Below, one piece after another: positions 25,139-34,122 of a stretch of DNA of 64,000 bases; within the stretch, counting starts at the first letter, position 1, and each line of letters opens with the position of its first letter. Origin of the DNA: Patulibacter sp. SYSU D01012 (GTDB taxonomy: Bacteria > Actinomycetota > Thermoleophilia > Solirubrobacterales > Solirubrobacteraceae). The notes below the pieces were generated by a model. That model was not told the origin of the DNA. It searched no databases and saw nothing but the letters and a program-made list of their open reading frames with translations. Position numbers and translations under genes: made by a program. Location of the stretch: the NCBI RefSeq assembly GCF_017916475.1, contig NZ_JAFMTB010000002.1, positions 496,001 through 560,000 of the forward strand, written 5' to 3'.

Positions 25139-26497
25139 ATGGAAGTCCCGCTCGTGGAGCACGGCTCGCTCATGCTCCGCGCCGCCCAACGCTCCGCGGT
25201 CCTGCCGAACATGGCCCTCGTCACGCGCTTCGACGACCCGCCGAGCGCCGACGAGCTCCGCGGCGAGGCGGCTCGTCTGGCGGCGAGCCCGTTCGGGCTG
25301 GGGCGCCGGCTGCGGGCGCCCCGCGTCCCCGGCGCGCGGCCGCGCTGGCAGCTGGCGACGGAGGCGCCGCCCGTCGCCCTGGCGCCCCCGGCGGACGCCG
25401 CGGACGAGGTGCGCCGCTGGCTCGACGACGAGCTGAGCGTCGCCCACGATCCGCAGCACGGCGCCGGGTGGCGGCTGGCGGCCGTGCCGGGCGCCGATGG
25501 CCGCACGACCGTCGCCCTGGGGATGTCGCACCTGTACGGGACCGGTCGCGACGTGGCGACGACCCTGTACGGCGGGCTGGACCCCGTCGACCCCGCCACC
25601 CTGCCGGCCGGCCCGCCGCCGCTGGTGGCCGAGGCCCTCGACGCAGCCGGACGCGTGGCGCGCGGCGCCCGCGGGACGGCCGCCCTGGCCGGCGAGGCGG
25701 CGCTGCTGCCCTGGCGCCGCCGCCGCGACGGCGCGCTCTCCACGCTGGGCCGGGCGCTCGGGGCGATGCGCGACCGCGACCCCAGCCGCGGCCGCGGGTC
25801 CCGCCGCCGCGTCGGGGCGATCGCGACCGTCGACGCCGACGCCTGGGACGCCCGGGCGCGCGCCCTCGGCGGCACGCCCACCAGCCTGCAGGTCGCCGCC
25901 GTCGCCAACCTGGTCCGCGAGGCGCGGGCCGCCCGCGGCGGCGCGGTCGCACGCACCGTGCGGCTGATCGTGCCCGTCGACCTGGCCGACCGGGACGAGG
26001 TGCCGGACGTGACCGCGTCCGTCGGCCCGATCCGCCTGACGAGCGCCACGGTGCTGCTGCCGGGCGGCCGGGCGCAGCACGGCGCGCTCGACGACGTCCG
26101 CGCCGAGACGCGCCGGGCGTTCGCCGCCGCGGCCGACGAGGTGCGGCGCACCGGCCGGGTGCCCGTGGCGCCGGGCGCGATCGACGCGATGAAGCTGCTG
26201 CCGGACGACGTGACGCGCCGCGTCGTCTTCGGGGTGCACGGCCACTACGACGGTGCCGCGTCGAACGTGGGCGTGCTGCCGCCCGGCATCCGCCGTCTCG
26301 GCAGCCGCGTCGCGACGGACGCCGTCCTCATGGCGTTCCCGCTGGGCAGCGACCTGTCCGTCGCGCTGGCCCGGCACGACGACCGCATCCAGCTCGGCGT
26401 CGTCGCCGACCCCAGCCGGCTCGGCGCCGGCCCGCCGCTGCGCGAGCGGCTCGTCGCCGAGCTGACGGCGTGGGACGTCCCCTTCGAGGCGTGGTGA
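25139..26497 (+). CDS. WS/DGAT-like acyltransferase, paralogue 1 of 3
   Basis: A 452-aa protein of the CoA-dependent acyltransferase fold (condensation/PapA/wax-ester-synthase superfamily). It starts PLVEHGSLMLRAA. It has MSHLYGTG at about residue 130 where active members have HHxxxDG; the second His is kept but the Asp is not. It also has VPVDLADRDEVPDVTAS near 285 and the WS/DGAT-type SNVGVLP segment near 375. Members transfer an acyl group from CoA or a carrier to a hydroxyl. The same layout recurs in the next two genes, pointing to tandem duplication. The stop overlaps the start of paralogue 2 (GTGA). With a glycosyltransferase next in line, acylation of a glycolipid is the most natural role, but this is inference. 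Confidence 0.72.
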   Translation: MEVPLVEHGSLMLRAAQRSAVLPNMALVTRFDDPPSADELRGEAARLAASPFGLGRRLRAPRVPGARPRWQLATEAPPVALAPPADAADEVRRWLDDELSVAHDPQHGAGWRLAAVPGADGRTTVALGMSHLYGTGRDVATTLYGGLDPVDPATLPAGPPPLVAEALDAAGRVARGARGTAALAGEAALLPWRRRRDGALSTLGRALGAMRDRDPSRGRGSRRRVGAIATVDADAWDARARALGGTPTSLQVAAVANLVREARAARGGAVARTVRLIVPVDLADRDEVPDVTASVGPIRLTSATVLLPGGRAQHGALDDVRAETRRAFAAAADEVRRTGRVPVAPGAIDAMKLLPDDVTRRVVFGVHGHYDGAASNVGVLPPGIRRLGSRVATDAVLMAFPLGSDLSVALARHDDRIQLGVVADPSRLGAGPPLRERLVAELTAWDVPFEAW

Positions 26498-27888
26498 CCG
26501 TGCCCGCCGCCCCGCACGCCGCGGTTCCGGCCGGCACCGAGGCGCCGCTCGTCGACCACGCCAGCCTGGTGCTGCGCGCGGGGCGGCTGGGGCCGGTCCT
26601 GCCGCACATGGGCTGGATCCTGCGGGTGTCCGGCCACGTGCCGCGCGACCTGCTCGCGGCGGAGGCCGTCCGCCTGGCGCGCCGCCCGTACGGCCTGGGC
26701 CGCCGGGTGCGCCCCCGGCGGATCCCGGGCGCCCGCCGGCACTGGCGGGTGGACCCCACACCGCCGCCGGTCGCCCTGCGCGAGGGGCCGCTGACGCCCG
26801 CGGCGGTGCGGCGGTGGCTCGACGAGGAGCTCGCGCGGCCGCTGGACCCCGAGCGCGGGGACGGCTGGCGCCTGTCCGCGGCGCACGCCGACGACGGCGA
26901 CTCCGTCGTGCTGCTCGTCGTCCACCACCTGTACGGCACCGTCGCCGGCGCCCTGCGCGCCAGCGCGCCGCACGACGACCCCGCCCCCTGGCACGGCACG
27001 ACCGAGGCCCGGTTCGTCCCCGGCGCCCGCTTCGGGCTCCGGCACGAGCTCGACGCGCTCGGCGAGCGCCTGCAGCTGGGGCTCGGCGGCGCCGCGCGGG
27101 CCGCCCGCGACGCGCTCCGGCGACCCCCGGCGCCGACGCCCGCGCCGGGCCCGGGGCCCGCGCCGCTGCGCCCCGCCGCGGGCCGCGACCGCACCCGCCG
27201 CCGGCCGGCCCCCGGCCGTAGCGCCGCGATCCTCACGTGCCCCGCCGACGAGTGGGACGCCGCGGCCGCCGCGCGCGGCGGCACGGGCAACACGCTGCTG
27301 GCGGCGCTGACCGCCAACCTCGTGCGCCGCGGCCGGGTCGCCCGCGGCGGCGACGTCGGGCGGCCCGTGCGCCTCGTGCTGCCGATCGACCTGGGCGACG
27401 ACGCGGTCGGTGCGCGGCGCGAGGGCGCGTCCGGCCCGCGCGCCACGATGGTGACGGCGTCCGTCGTGCTGCCCGGCGGCGCGCCGCACCACGGCGACCT
27501 CGCCCCCGCTCGGCGCTGGATGAAGGCCGCGTTCGCGGCCGAGGCGGCGACGGCCCCGCCGGTGCGCGGCGTGGGCGACCTGACCCGCCTGCTGCCCGAG
27601 GCGCTGACGGTCCGCGTGGCCGAGCGGGCGGCGCTCGCCTTCGACGCGTGCGCGACCAACCCCGGCGCCCTGCCGGCCTCCGTCGCGTGCCTCGGCGACC
27701 ACCGGCCCCGGGCGGTCGCGGCGCTGGGCTTCCCCATCGGCCTGGACCTGATCGCCGCGCTCAGCCGCACCCCCGAGCAGGTCAGCGTCGCCGTCGTCGC
27801 CGACGCCGGCCGCATCGGCGGCGCCGACGTCCACGCCTGGCTCGGCGACGAGCTCGCCGCGTGGGGCCTGCCCGACCGCCGCTGGTGA
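26494..27888 (+). CDS. WS/DGAT-like acyltransferase, paralogue 2 of 3
   Basis: A 464-aa paralogue that opens PLVDHASLVLRAGRLGPVLPHMG, close to paralogue 1. It keeps a complete HH pair (VVHHLYGTVAG, residues about 148-158) but has Gly/Thr at the place of the catalytic-motif Asp-Gly. A Pro/Ala/Arg-rich linker (about 210-245) separates the two halves, longer than in its neighbours. The SNVG segment of the other two reads TNPGALP. The start GTG overlaps the previous stop; GTG 26500 is an alternative two codons later. Expected to be soluble or membrane-associated. It may be the active enzyme of the trio or, like the others, altered. Confidence 0.7.
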   Translation: MTVPAAPHAAVPAGTEAPLVDHASLVLRAGRLGPVLPHMGWILRVSGHVPRDLLAAEAVRLARRPYGLGRRVRPRRIPGARRHWRVDPTPPPVALREGPLTPAAVRRWLDEELARPLDPERGDGWRLSAAHADDGDSVVLLVVHHLYGTVAGALRASAPHDDPAPWHGTTEARFVPGARFGLRHELDALGERLQLGLGGAARAARDALRRPPAPTPAPGPGPAPLRPAAGRDRTRRRPAPGRSAAILTCPADEWDAAAAARGGTGNTLLAALTANLVRRGRVARGGDVGRPVRLVLPIDLGDDAVGARREGASGPRATMVTASVVLPGGAPHHGDLAPARRWMKAAFAAEAATAPPVRGVGDLTRLLPEALTVRVAERAALAFDACATNPGALPASVACLGDHRPRAVAALGFPIGLDLIAALSRTPEQVSVAVVADAGRIGGADVHAWLGDELAAWGLPDRRW

Positions 27889-27965
27889 GCCCCGCCCGTC
27901 CCCCTCCGTCCCTCCTCCCCTCCACCCCCGACGTCCCGTCCCCTCCGCGACCCCGCCCCTCCCCC

Positions 27966-29309
27966 ATGAAGATCCCCCTCGACGACCACGCGGCGATGTA
28001 CGTCACCGCCACCCGCACCCGACGCCACCGGCCGTGCATCGGCCTGGTGCGCCACTTCGACGAGCCCGTCGGCGCCGAGGCGCTCCTGCGCTGGGCGACC
28101 GACCTGGCCCGCAACCCGCACGGCTTCGGCCGCCGCGTCGTGCGGCCACGCGTGCCCGGCGCGCGGCTGCGCTGGCAGCCGGCCCCCGACCTGCCGCCGA
28201 TGCGCTACGAGCCCGAGCCGCTCGGCGCCGGACAGCTCGCCGCGCTGCTCGAGGACGAGGTCAGCTCGCAGCCCGACCCCGCCGCCACGGCCGGCTGGCG
28301 GGTCGCCGCGGCCCGCACCGAGGGCGGCGGCAGCATCGTCAGCCTGTGGGTCAACCACGCGTACGGCGACGCGCGGGCGATCCTGTCCACCGCCTTCGAC
28401 GCGCCGCGCGCCGCCCCGCCGTCCGCCCCGGCGCCGCGCTGGCGCACCGGCACGGTCGACGAGCTCGCCGACGTGGCGGTGCGGGTGCGCAGCGGCGTCG
28501 GGGGCAGCGTGCGGCTGGGTCGCGAGGCCGCGGTGGCCTGGCGCCGCCGCGACGCGGCCGGCGAGCTGCGGCGGCTCGGCCCGACGCTGTCGGCGCTGCG
28601 CACGCGCGACCACGGCGTCGGCTGGCGCTCCCCGCGCCGCACGCTCGCCCTGGCCCGGATCCCCGTCGCCACGTGGGAGGAGGCCGCCCGCGACCACGGC
28701 GGGAGCGCCAACGCGCTGCTGCTCGCGGTCGTCGCGAACCTGCTCCGCGACGCCCGACGGGCCCGCGGCGAGGAGCTGGACCGCCCGCTGCGCCTGCTCA
28801 TGCCGGTCGACCTGCGGGGCGCGGGCGGCGGCGACGTCACCGCGAACGCGGTCGCCGGGGCGCTCGTCGAGCTGCCGGGCGGACCGCCGGCCCACGGCCG
28901 GCTCGACGACGTGCGTGCGGCGTCGAAGGCGGCGATCCGGGCCGCGACGGCCGGCGCCCGCGACCGTCCGGCCGCCGCGGGCCCCGCGGGCCTGGTCGAC
29001 GCGATGCGGCTGCTGCCGGACGCGCTGACGCACCGCATGGCCGTCCTCGCCCAGGCCGCCGACGGCGTCGCCTCCAACGTCGGACCGATCCCCGGCGCGG
29101 TCGGTCGGCTCGGCCCGCACCGGGCCCGCTCGTCCTTCCTGCTCGGCGGGCCGATGATGACCGACCTGACGGTCTGCCTGGGGCGCGAGGGCGACGACGT
29201 CACCCTGGGCGTCGTCGCCGACGCCGGCCGGCTGGGGCCGGGCGGGACGCTGCCCGCGCGCGTCCGCGGCGAGCTCGCCGGCTGGGGCCTGTCCCCGGTG
29301 GTCTGGTGA
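27966..29309 (+). CDS. WS/DGAT-like acyltransferase, paralogue 3 of 3
   Basis: A 447-aa paralogue beginning IPLDDHAAMYVTA. The active-site region reads VNHAYGDARAI (about 121-131), so the first His is Asn while the second His is present. The C-terminal SNVGPIPGAVGRLG segment is the best match to the WS/DGAT SNVPGP motif. It follows paralogue 2 after a 77-base C-rich spacer with no good ribosome-binding site, and the glycosyltransferase starts 4 bases after its stop. Gene order and spacing indicate one operon of three acyltransferases and a glycosyltransferase, which the island insertion then truncated. Confidence 0.72.
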   Translation: MKIPLDDHAAMYVTATRTRRHRPCIGLVRHFDEPVGAEALLRWATDLARNPHGFGRRVVRPRVPGARLRWQPAPDLPPMRYEPEPLGAGQLAALLEDEVSSQPDPAATAGWRVAAARTEGGGSIVSLWVNHAYGDARAILSTAFDAPRAAPPSAPAPRWRTGTVDELADVAVRVRSGVGGSVRLGREAAVAWRRRDAAGELRRLGPTLSALRTRDHGVGWRSPRRTLALARIPVATWEEAARDHGGSANALLLAVVANLLRDARRARGEELDRPLRLLMPVDLRGAGGGDVTANAVAGALVELPGGPPAHGRLDDVRAASKAAIRAATAGARDRPAAAGPAGLVDAMRLLPDALTHRMAVLAQAADGVASNVGPIPGAVGRLGPHRARSSFLLGGPMMTDLTVCLGREGDDVTLGVVADAGRLGPGGTLPARVRGELAGWGLSPVVW

Positions 29310-29313
29310 CGCC

Positions 29314-29799
29314 GTGCGCGCCACGTTGGTGACGTTCGGCTCGCGCGGCGACGCGGAGCCGTTCCGGGCGCTCGCCGCGCGGATGGCGGCGGACGGGCAC
29401 GCGGTGCGGCTGGTCTCGCACGCGCCGTTCGTCGCCGATCCGCCGCCGGGGGTCGAGCCTCGCCCGGTCCGGGGGCGCAGCGTGCGCGAGCTGATGGACG
29501 CGCCCGAGGGGCGGGCGCTGGTCGCCGGGGTCCGCAACCCGCTGCGGGCGGTCCGCCGGCTGGCGACGTTCCTGGAGCCCGAGCTGCGGCTGCTGTACGC
29601 GGACACCGCGGCCGGGGTGGCGGGCGCGGACGTCGTGGTCTGCTCGCCGGCGACGTTCCCCGCCCTCCACGCCGCCGAGGCCGCCGGCGTGCCGGTGGTC
29701 CAGGCCCAGCTGCAGCCGCTGGTCCCCACCGGCGCGTTCCCCGCGCCCGTCGCGTGGGCACGCTGGTTCCTTTCGTGGGCGCAGAATTCGGCGCTATGA
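29314..29799 (+). pseudogene. UGT-type glycosyltransferase, 5' part (interrupted by island)
   Basis: The N-terminal part of a GT-B glycosyltransferase of the UGT/MGT kind. It starts RATLVTFGSRGDAEPFRALAARMAADGH and has the acceptor-domain segment ADVVVCSPATFPALHAAEAAGVPVV, followed by LQPLVPTGAFPAP. Host sequence ends at about 29759 in VAWA; the last codons to the TGA at 29797-29799 are island DNA. The remaining gene is at 44926-45757. Joining 29759 to 44926, which removes one GTGGGC copy, gives a continuous 425-aa protein of normal UGT length. The GTG start lies 4 bases after the acyltransferase stop. As it stands, neither half can be active. Confidence 0.85.
29761..29774. repeat. Left terminal inverted repeat of the island
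   Basis: CGCTGGTTCCTTTC lies one base inside the left GTGGGC. Its first 12 bases match, inverted, the right-end copy at 44903-44914, and its last 12 match, inverted, a second copy at 44887-44898. Confidence 0.65.
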
Positions 29800-29959
29800 C
29801 TGGCGCCCGGTCACCGGTTCGTTGGCTGGCGAAGGCTCAGCGTCAGTTTTCCGCGGTTTTCGGCGGGCCGAGGCCGCTTAGCGTTACGTGTATGGCTTGT
29901 TGGGCCGGCGGCTAGGCTGCAGCGATGCCGAGATAAGTGCGAAGCCGGCGTTGTCTCGC

Positions 29960-30484
29960 ATGACCGCCTGGCATTCAGCTCTTCTGGAGCAGCTCGCGGC
30001 CGGGGGTGCTGGCGCGTCTCTTTTCACGATGGGGCCGGGAACGGTCCTCGAAGAGGTGGGGAACACGTGCGAGGCAACTCTGGCCGGGCACGGTGCAACG
30101 AACAGGGATGACCGCGTCTCGCTTTCCGAGGACGCGTATGACATGTGCCGGGGGCTTGGGCCCGCGACCGTGGCGGCGATTGGACCCGCGTTGAGGAACT
30201 TTCGGAGCGCTCTCGGGGCGAAGGAGCTAGAGACGGGGCCTGGTGCGAGGTCCGCGAGCCTCGCGGCGCAGGTGCTCAGTGAACGGCTTCGGCTGCCTGA
30301 CGTTGCGGCGGCTGCGTGGGACGACGTAGTTGAGGCGTTCGAGAATGCCGACGTTGATGCGGGGGTCGGCGAGGACCGCATCCTAGTGTTGTCGAGGATG
30401 CCCGGTGGGTCATCGCTGTTTCGCGTATCCCTCGTGCAGAGCAGCGAGTCGCGTTGGGCCCTAGGGCTCTGGAGCGCACCTTGA
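29960..30484 (+). CDS. Hypothetical protein, island; possibly 5' piece of a broken gene
   Basis: A 174-aa frame from ATG 29960 (GTG 29888 would add 24 residues) with coding-like codon use. It is helical, with a Gly/Ala-rich start and a C-terminal beta-like piece (RILVLSRMPGGSSLFRVSLVQSSESRWALG). No family is recognised. It ends abruptly at TGA 30482, while sensible protein sequence continues in another frame from about 30460 (LSVVQVKGKGWPEVTERYLLA and on) and in a third frame from about 30640. That looks like one longer gene with two frameshifts that ends in the HEPN-like domain. It could also be a genuine separate small gene. Confidence 0.4.
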   Translation: MTAWHSALLEQLAAGGAGASLFTMGPGTVLEEVGNTCEATLAGHGATNRDDRVSLSEDAYDMCRGLGPATVAAIGPALRNFRSALGAKELETGPGARSASLAAQVLSERLRLPDVAAAAWDDVVEAFENADVDAGVGEDRILVLSRMPGGSSLFRVSLVQSSESRWALGLWSAP

Positions 30485-30644
30485 GTGTCGTACAGGTCAA
30501 GGGCAAGGGTTGGCCGGAGGTGACGGAGCGGTACCTCCTTGCTCCCTGGTTGCGCTTGCAGCGGCTCCGGTGGGCCCACGCAATGTGCATCCACGCCCGG
30601 ATAGGGCACGAAAGGCTCACGGCCGTTGGCATCCGTTCGCCGAC

Positions 30645-31118
30645 ATGGTCGAGGACCTCGTATGGCCGCGCGATGACGACGACTCCTCGACGAGCTACTG
30701 GTCGGCCACTGGCCTAACGCAGTTGGAGGCGTACTTCGGTCCGCTGGCCACGACCATCGCAGAACATCGTCCGGAACACCGTCTGGTGCGGGACGCCGTC
30801 GAGGTTCTCCGCGAGCCGAAGGCCGCCGTCGCGTGGTTGGACGGGCAGGAACAGCTCTTCGGGCGGCTCTTGGAACGCACGGAACGGTGTCGCAACGCGG
30901 TCATCCACGGTCAGCGGCCGAGTCTTGGGGCGCTTAAGACGGTCGATGGGTTCATTCGTGACCTTGGGCGCCTCGTGGCGCAGGAGAGCATGCGCAGCGC
31001 TCAGACGGAGCAGGTGCCGCTTGTCGAGTTGGAGCGTTGGCGCAACGAACTGGCAGACCAACGGCTGCGCTTCGAGGCGGGCCACCGCCCCCTCGATGTC
31101 TGGTTCGCCGACGAGTAG
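30645..31118 (+). CDS. HEPN-like domain protein (possibly 3' piece of a frameshifted gene)
   Basis: A 157-aa helical protein from ATG 30645. Residues about 20-110 form two long helices with RCRNAVIHGQRPS, which fits the Rx4-6H motif of HEPN ribonuclease domains (here R-N-A-V-I-H). HEPN proteins cut RNA and act as toxins or abortive-infection effectors, often of the ApeA or RloC kind. Coding-like sequence in other frames precedes the ATG (30460-30640), so the intact ancestor was probably longer, with an N-terminal sensing domain. If the motif residues are used, the fragment could still be an RNase. It is the leftmost recognisable gene of the island. Confidence 0.55.
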   Translation: MVEDLVWPRDDDDSSTSYWSATGLTQLEAYFGPLATTIAEHRPEHRLVRDAVEVLREPKAAVAWLDGQEQLFGRLLERTERCRNAVIHGQRPSLGALKTVDGFIRDLGRLVAQESMRSAQTEQVPLVELERWRNELADQRLRFEAGHRPLDVWFADE

Positions 31119-31249
31119 CTCGTTCGGGGGCGCAACCGGCCCAAGGTCGCCCGCCCCGAAACGAAGCGGGCTGTGTTGACCGCCCAGCGCCGGACCTTCA
31201 CACAGGCCAGGCGCTTCGCTGCACTGCTGGGTGTCGTCGTGTCGTCGTC

Positions 31250-33457
31250 TTATTCGTCCTCGTCATCGGGTTGGGACGGTGGCGTCGACGTTTCCGGTCC
31301 CGTGTTCGGGTCGGTGGCCCCGTTGGCGGCGAGCGCCAGCGCTCGTTGGAGTCGTTCGGTGTCGAGGGGCCCCCAGTCGCGGTGTTCGTGTCGCGTGTGT
31401 GCTCCTCGCACGACTCGTTCGAAGGCGTCTTTGCCGACGATGTCGGCCAGCGTTTCGAGGTTGTCGTCCCCTAGCCGTTTGTGCCACCCGAGGTCGTCTT
31501 TCCACCGCTCGGTGCCGACGTAGCCCTTAAGAATGCGGCGCAGGAAGTCGCCGCTCTCCATCAGGACGGCCAGCCGGGGTCGTCCGGCGTCGTGGTCGAG
31601 AACGAGCAGTTCGACCAGCTCGTAGAACGCCTGCTCCTGGGCGAGCGTTGTCGCCGAGGCTGCGAGCAACTCCTGCTGGTGCTGAGCCCTGATGGCAGCG
31701 ACTGCGCGTTCCGACAGGAGCGGCCTATCGCCGAGGTCCGCGCTTCGAGCGGTGCACAGCTGAATGAAGCGGTACTTCGCGCTGAGGCTCGTTGCGGCGG
31801 CGTAGGCCATCGAGGCCTGCTCATCGTCGTAGATGTCCGTAGCCCGCGCGAGGAGGTCGTGCACGATTGGGAGCACAAGTCCTCCGAGGAACGGGTCCGT
31901 AGAGCCGCGACCGTCATACGGCACGCGAAGCTGGACGTTGCTCAGGGCCGCCAGTACGAACGGCATGCGCTTGCTGTCCAGTTCGTCACGCTTGAAACGA
32001 ATCCGTCGCATGAGTTCCCATAGCTGCGATTCGGACAGCCGGGCCGTCAAGGCGTCAAACTCGTCCGGCCTGCTGAGGAGCTGCGTCGCTTCGTCGGTCA
32101 AGGCTGCGCCTACCGAATCCTGACCGACGGCCTTACTCAGGTATGTCAGGAGGGCCGACAGAGACGCGACACGGCGCTCGGCAAGCCACTCATCGGGGGC
32201 GAGGGTTACGACAGGCTCGCCTTCAAGGTAGGACGCTGCCCCCGGGAACAGGTGCAGCACGACGCGTCGTGCGACCTTGCGGTTCGGCGCCGATGCCCCG
32301 AGGACGAAGCGGCCCACGACGTCGCGGTCATGGTCCTGAGAGGCCTGACTCGCCAAGGACTTGTAGGTCTCGGTGGTTGCTCTTGTGAGGGTCGGTGCGG
32401 CCTCGACGAGCAGCTTGTGGAGGTTGGGCTCGGCGAGCCGGACGGCTTCGAGCGCGGTGACGTCGACGGCGTCGACGTCAGCCCCAGTGAGCGCGAGAGA
32501 AACGGGGAGCACGTTGGACAGTCGGCGGACGTCGCGAACGGTAGTCAAGAGGGGCGCGATGATGTTCGCCTCGACGAGCGGCCATCGCGGTGACGTCAAA
32601 GGGGACGCGTGTTCCGCGCCTCCAAGGGCTGCTGCCAGGTCCTCGCGAAGGAGCGCTGCGAGCCGGTCGGACGGTAGGTACGGGACTTCGTGGGTCGCCT
32701 GTATGACCTTTTCGAGGAACGCGCTTCCGGAACCGCCATGGACCTCGGTCAGAGCACGCTCGACATGTCCGCGGTCGAACGCCACCACGTAGCTGACGTT
32801 GGGGAAGTCGCCGACAAGTTTGATGACTCGCATCATCTCGGCCACCTCCTGGGCGGCCAGCCGGTCAACGTCGTCGATGAAGACGACGAGCCGCCCTGGC
32901 AACCCCAAAAGCGCCTCTTTGACGGCATCCCGGGCTTCTTCAGCAGACAGGTCGGGCGTAGCTGGGACCACCCCTTCCTTTCCGGTCTGGGCGCCCGCCT
33001 TAGCCTTGTCGGCGATGGCAGCGGCTACACCGGCGACGAGGAAGGCCGGGTGTAGCGCGGCTAGACCGGTCAGGGGCGCCATCGCTCCCTGGAAGCGGCC
33101 GAGGGCCTTCTTGGCCGCTCTGTACCGACCGCCTTCGTCGTCCTTCCCATCGTCCGGAAGTTGTGCGCGAACCTGAGCGAGGAACCGCATCACGAGTTCG
33201 TCCTTATCCGCATATAGCCACGGGTTGAAGTCGATGGCCAGGTCGTCCGCTCCCAAGTGCTCTTTGAGCAGCGCCAGCAGGGATGTCTTGCCGCTGCCCC
33301 ACGCGCCATCGATGCCCAGCACGAACCCATCTTCACGACGCGCGCTGAGGACCTGACGCGCCAAGGCCTCCGCGAGTCGGTCGCGGTCAAGACGGTCGTC
33401 CTCCACGGCGCCAATCGGCGCGTCTCCGATGGTGTACGTCTCGTCTCGGGCGCTCAT
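31250..33457 (-). CDS. KAP-family P-loop NTPase (735 aa)
   Basis: A complete 735-aa STAND-like KAP NTPase. Walker A is GAWGSGKT (51-58), followed by the KAP-typical FNPWLYADKDELVMRFLAQVR (77-97). A hydrophobic pair (about 125-150) is the likely membrane insertion of this family, and Walker B is LVVFIDDVDRL (190-200). The sensor region VSYVVAFDRGHVERAL follows, then a long helical C-terminal part (about 330-735) with no recognised domain and an acidic tail. KAP NTPases include the phage-T7 exclusion protein PifA and are tied to membrane-linked defence. The start ATG 33455-33457 is 320 bases from the small basic protein gene, which lies on the same strand upstream. Confidence 0.88.
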   Translation of the reverse strand: MSARDETYTIGDAPIGAVEDDRLDRDRLAEALARQVLSARREDGFVLGIDGAWGSGKTSLLALLKEHLGADDLAIDFNPWLYADKDELVMRFLAQVRAQLPDDGKDDEGGRYRAAKKALGRFQGAMAPLTGLAALHPAFLVAGVAAAIADKAKAGAQTGKEGVVPATPDLSAEEARDAVKEALLGLPGRLVVFIDDVDRLAAQEVAEMMRVIKLVGDFPNVSYVVAFDRGHVERALTEVHGGSGSAFLEKVIQATHEVPYLPSDRLAALLREDLAAALGGAEHASPLTSPRWPLVEANIIAPLLTTVRDVRRLSNVLPVSLALTGADVDAVDVTALEAVRLAEPNLHKLLVEAAPTLTRATTETYKSLASQASQDHDRDVVGRFVLGASAPNRKVARRVVLHLFPGAASYLEGEPVVTLAPDEWLAERRVASLSALLTYLSKAVGQDSVGAALTDEATQLLSRPDEFDALTARLSESQLWELMRRIRFKRDELDSKRMPFVLAALSNVQLRVPYDGRGSTDPFLGGLVLPIVHDLLARATDIYDDEQASMAYAAATSLSAKYRFIQLCTARSADLGDRPLLSERAVAAIRAQHQQELLAASATTLAQEQAFYELVELLVLDHDAGRPRLAVLMESGDFLRRILKGYVGTERWKDDLGWHKRLGDDNLETLADIVGKDAFERVVRGAHTRHEHRDWGPLDTERLQRALALAANGATDPNTGPETSTPPSQPDDEDE

Positions 33458-33776
33458 CTGCCCATCAGGCTTACGTCGCAGACCAGGCGTGTCAACGGTC
33501 GCGGTGATATCACCTTCGGGCCCGCCGACGACCGGCGCGCGGGCGAGGATGGCGGCAGGGCCTTGAGCCGCACCGCGGGCCCGGTGTTCCAGGGCATTCT
33601 CGCCTCAGATTCGGCGCAGCGGCGCAAGCCTCCAGGTACTACGAGCCGCCGGGTTTCGCGTCTGGAAGAAGCGCCACCGGCGGCCGCGGGCCGTCTTGCG
33701 GTCTCACCGCCGGATTCTGCAATCACGTCTATCGTCGCCTGTGCTCGCGAGCTGCGGCTTCAACAGACGCGGTTAC
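33458..33776. other. Intergenic region upstream of KAP NTPase gene
   Basis: About 320 bases between the small basic protein gene and the KAP gene. I find no convincing coding frame, RNA or repeat; it should contain the promoter and leader of the NTPase gene. Confidence 0.35.
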
Positions 33777-33926
33777 CTACTTGCGCTTCTTCGTCTTCTT
33801 CGACTTGCGCTTGCGGGGCGCCTGGCGGAGCACGCTGGCAGCGAGACGTCGGGACGCCTTCGAGCTCTTCTTGCTGCGCAGCACCTTGCTGGCGAGCTTC
33901 GTGACCTTCTTCGAGGACTGAGCCAT
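33777..33926 (-). CDS. Small Lys/Arg/Ser-rich protein, 49 aa
   Basis: A 49-aa strongly basic protein (MAQSSKKVTKLASKVLRSKK, then SSKASRRLAASVLRQAPRK and a KRKSKKTKKRK tail). The start ATG is preceded by a perfect AGGAGGT at ideal spacing, the best ribosome-binding site in the island, so it is almost certainly translated. The pattern (A/S)SKxASKxLR-(S/T)SKxSR-LAASVLxQ recurs in small uncharacterised proteins of many bacteria as I recall them; no function is established. It may bind nucleic acid. Same strand as, and upstream of, the 735-aa KAP NTPase. Confidence 0.8.
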   Translation of the reverse strand: MAQSSKKVTKLASKVLRSKKSSKASRRLAASVLRQAPRKRKSKKTKKRK

Positions 33927-34122
33927 TTTCCATACCTCCTTTCGCGTTGAGTCCATAGTCCACGCTATCGCGCCCTGTGCCACATCAAGCTGGGCGACGG
34001 CCGACTCGTTCGCCGCGCGTCCAGCGATACGGTTTCCCCGGCGTCCGGTCCGACAGGGCCGCTTTACTGGTGCTCGTGGTGCTCCCGCTGACACGACCAG
34101 GGCAATTCGAACCTCGGGGGAG

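Noticed and set aside
33458-33776. Short minus-strand frame at 33454-33726 upstream of the KAP gene
   Set aside because: Low-complexity Arg/Ala/Pro composition, no ribosome-binding site and no resemblance to a protein.
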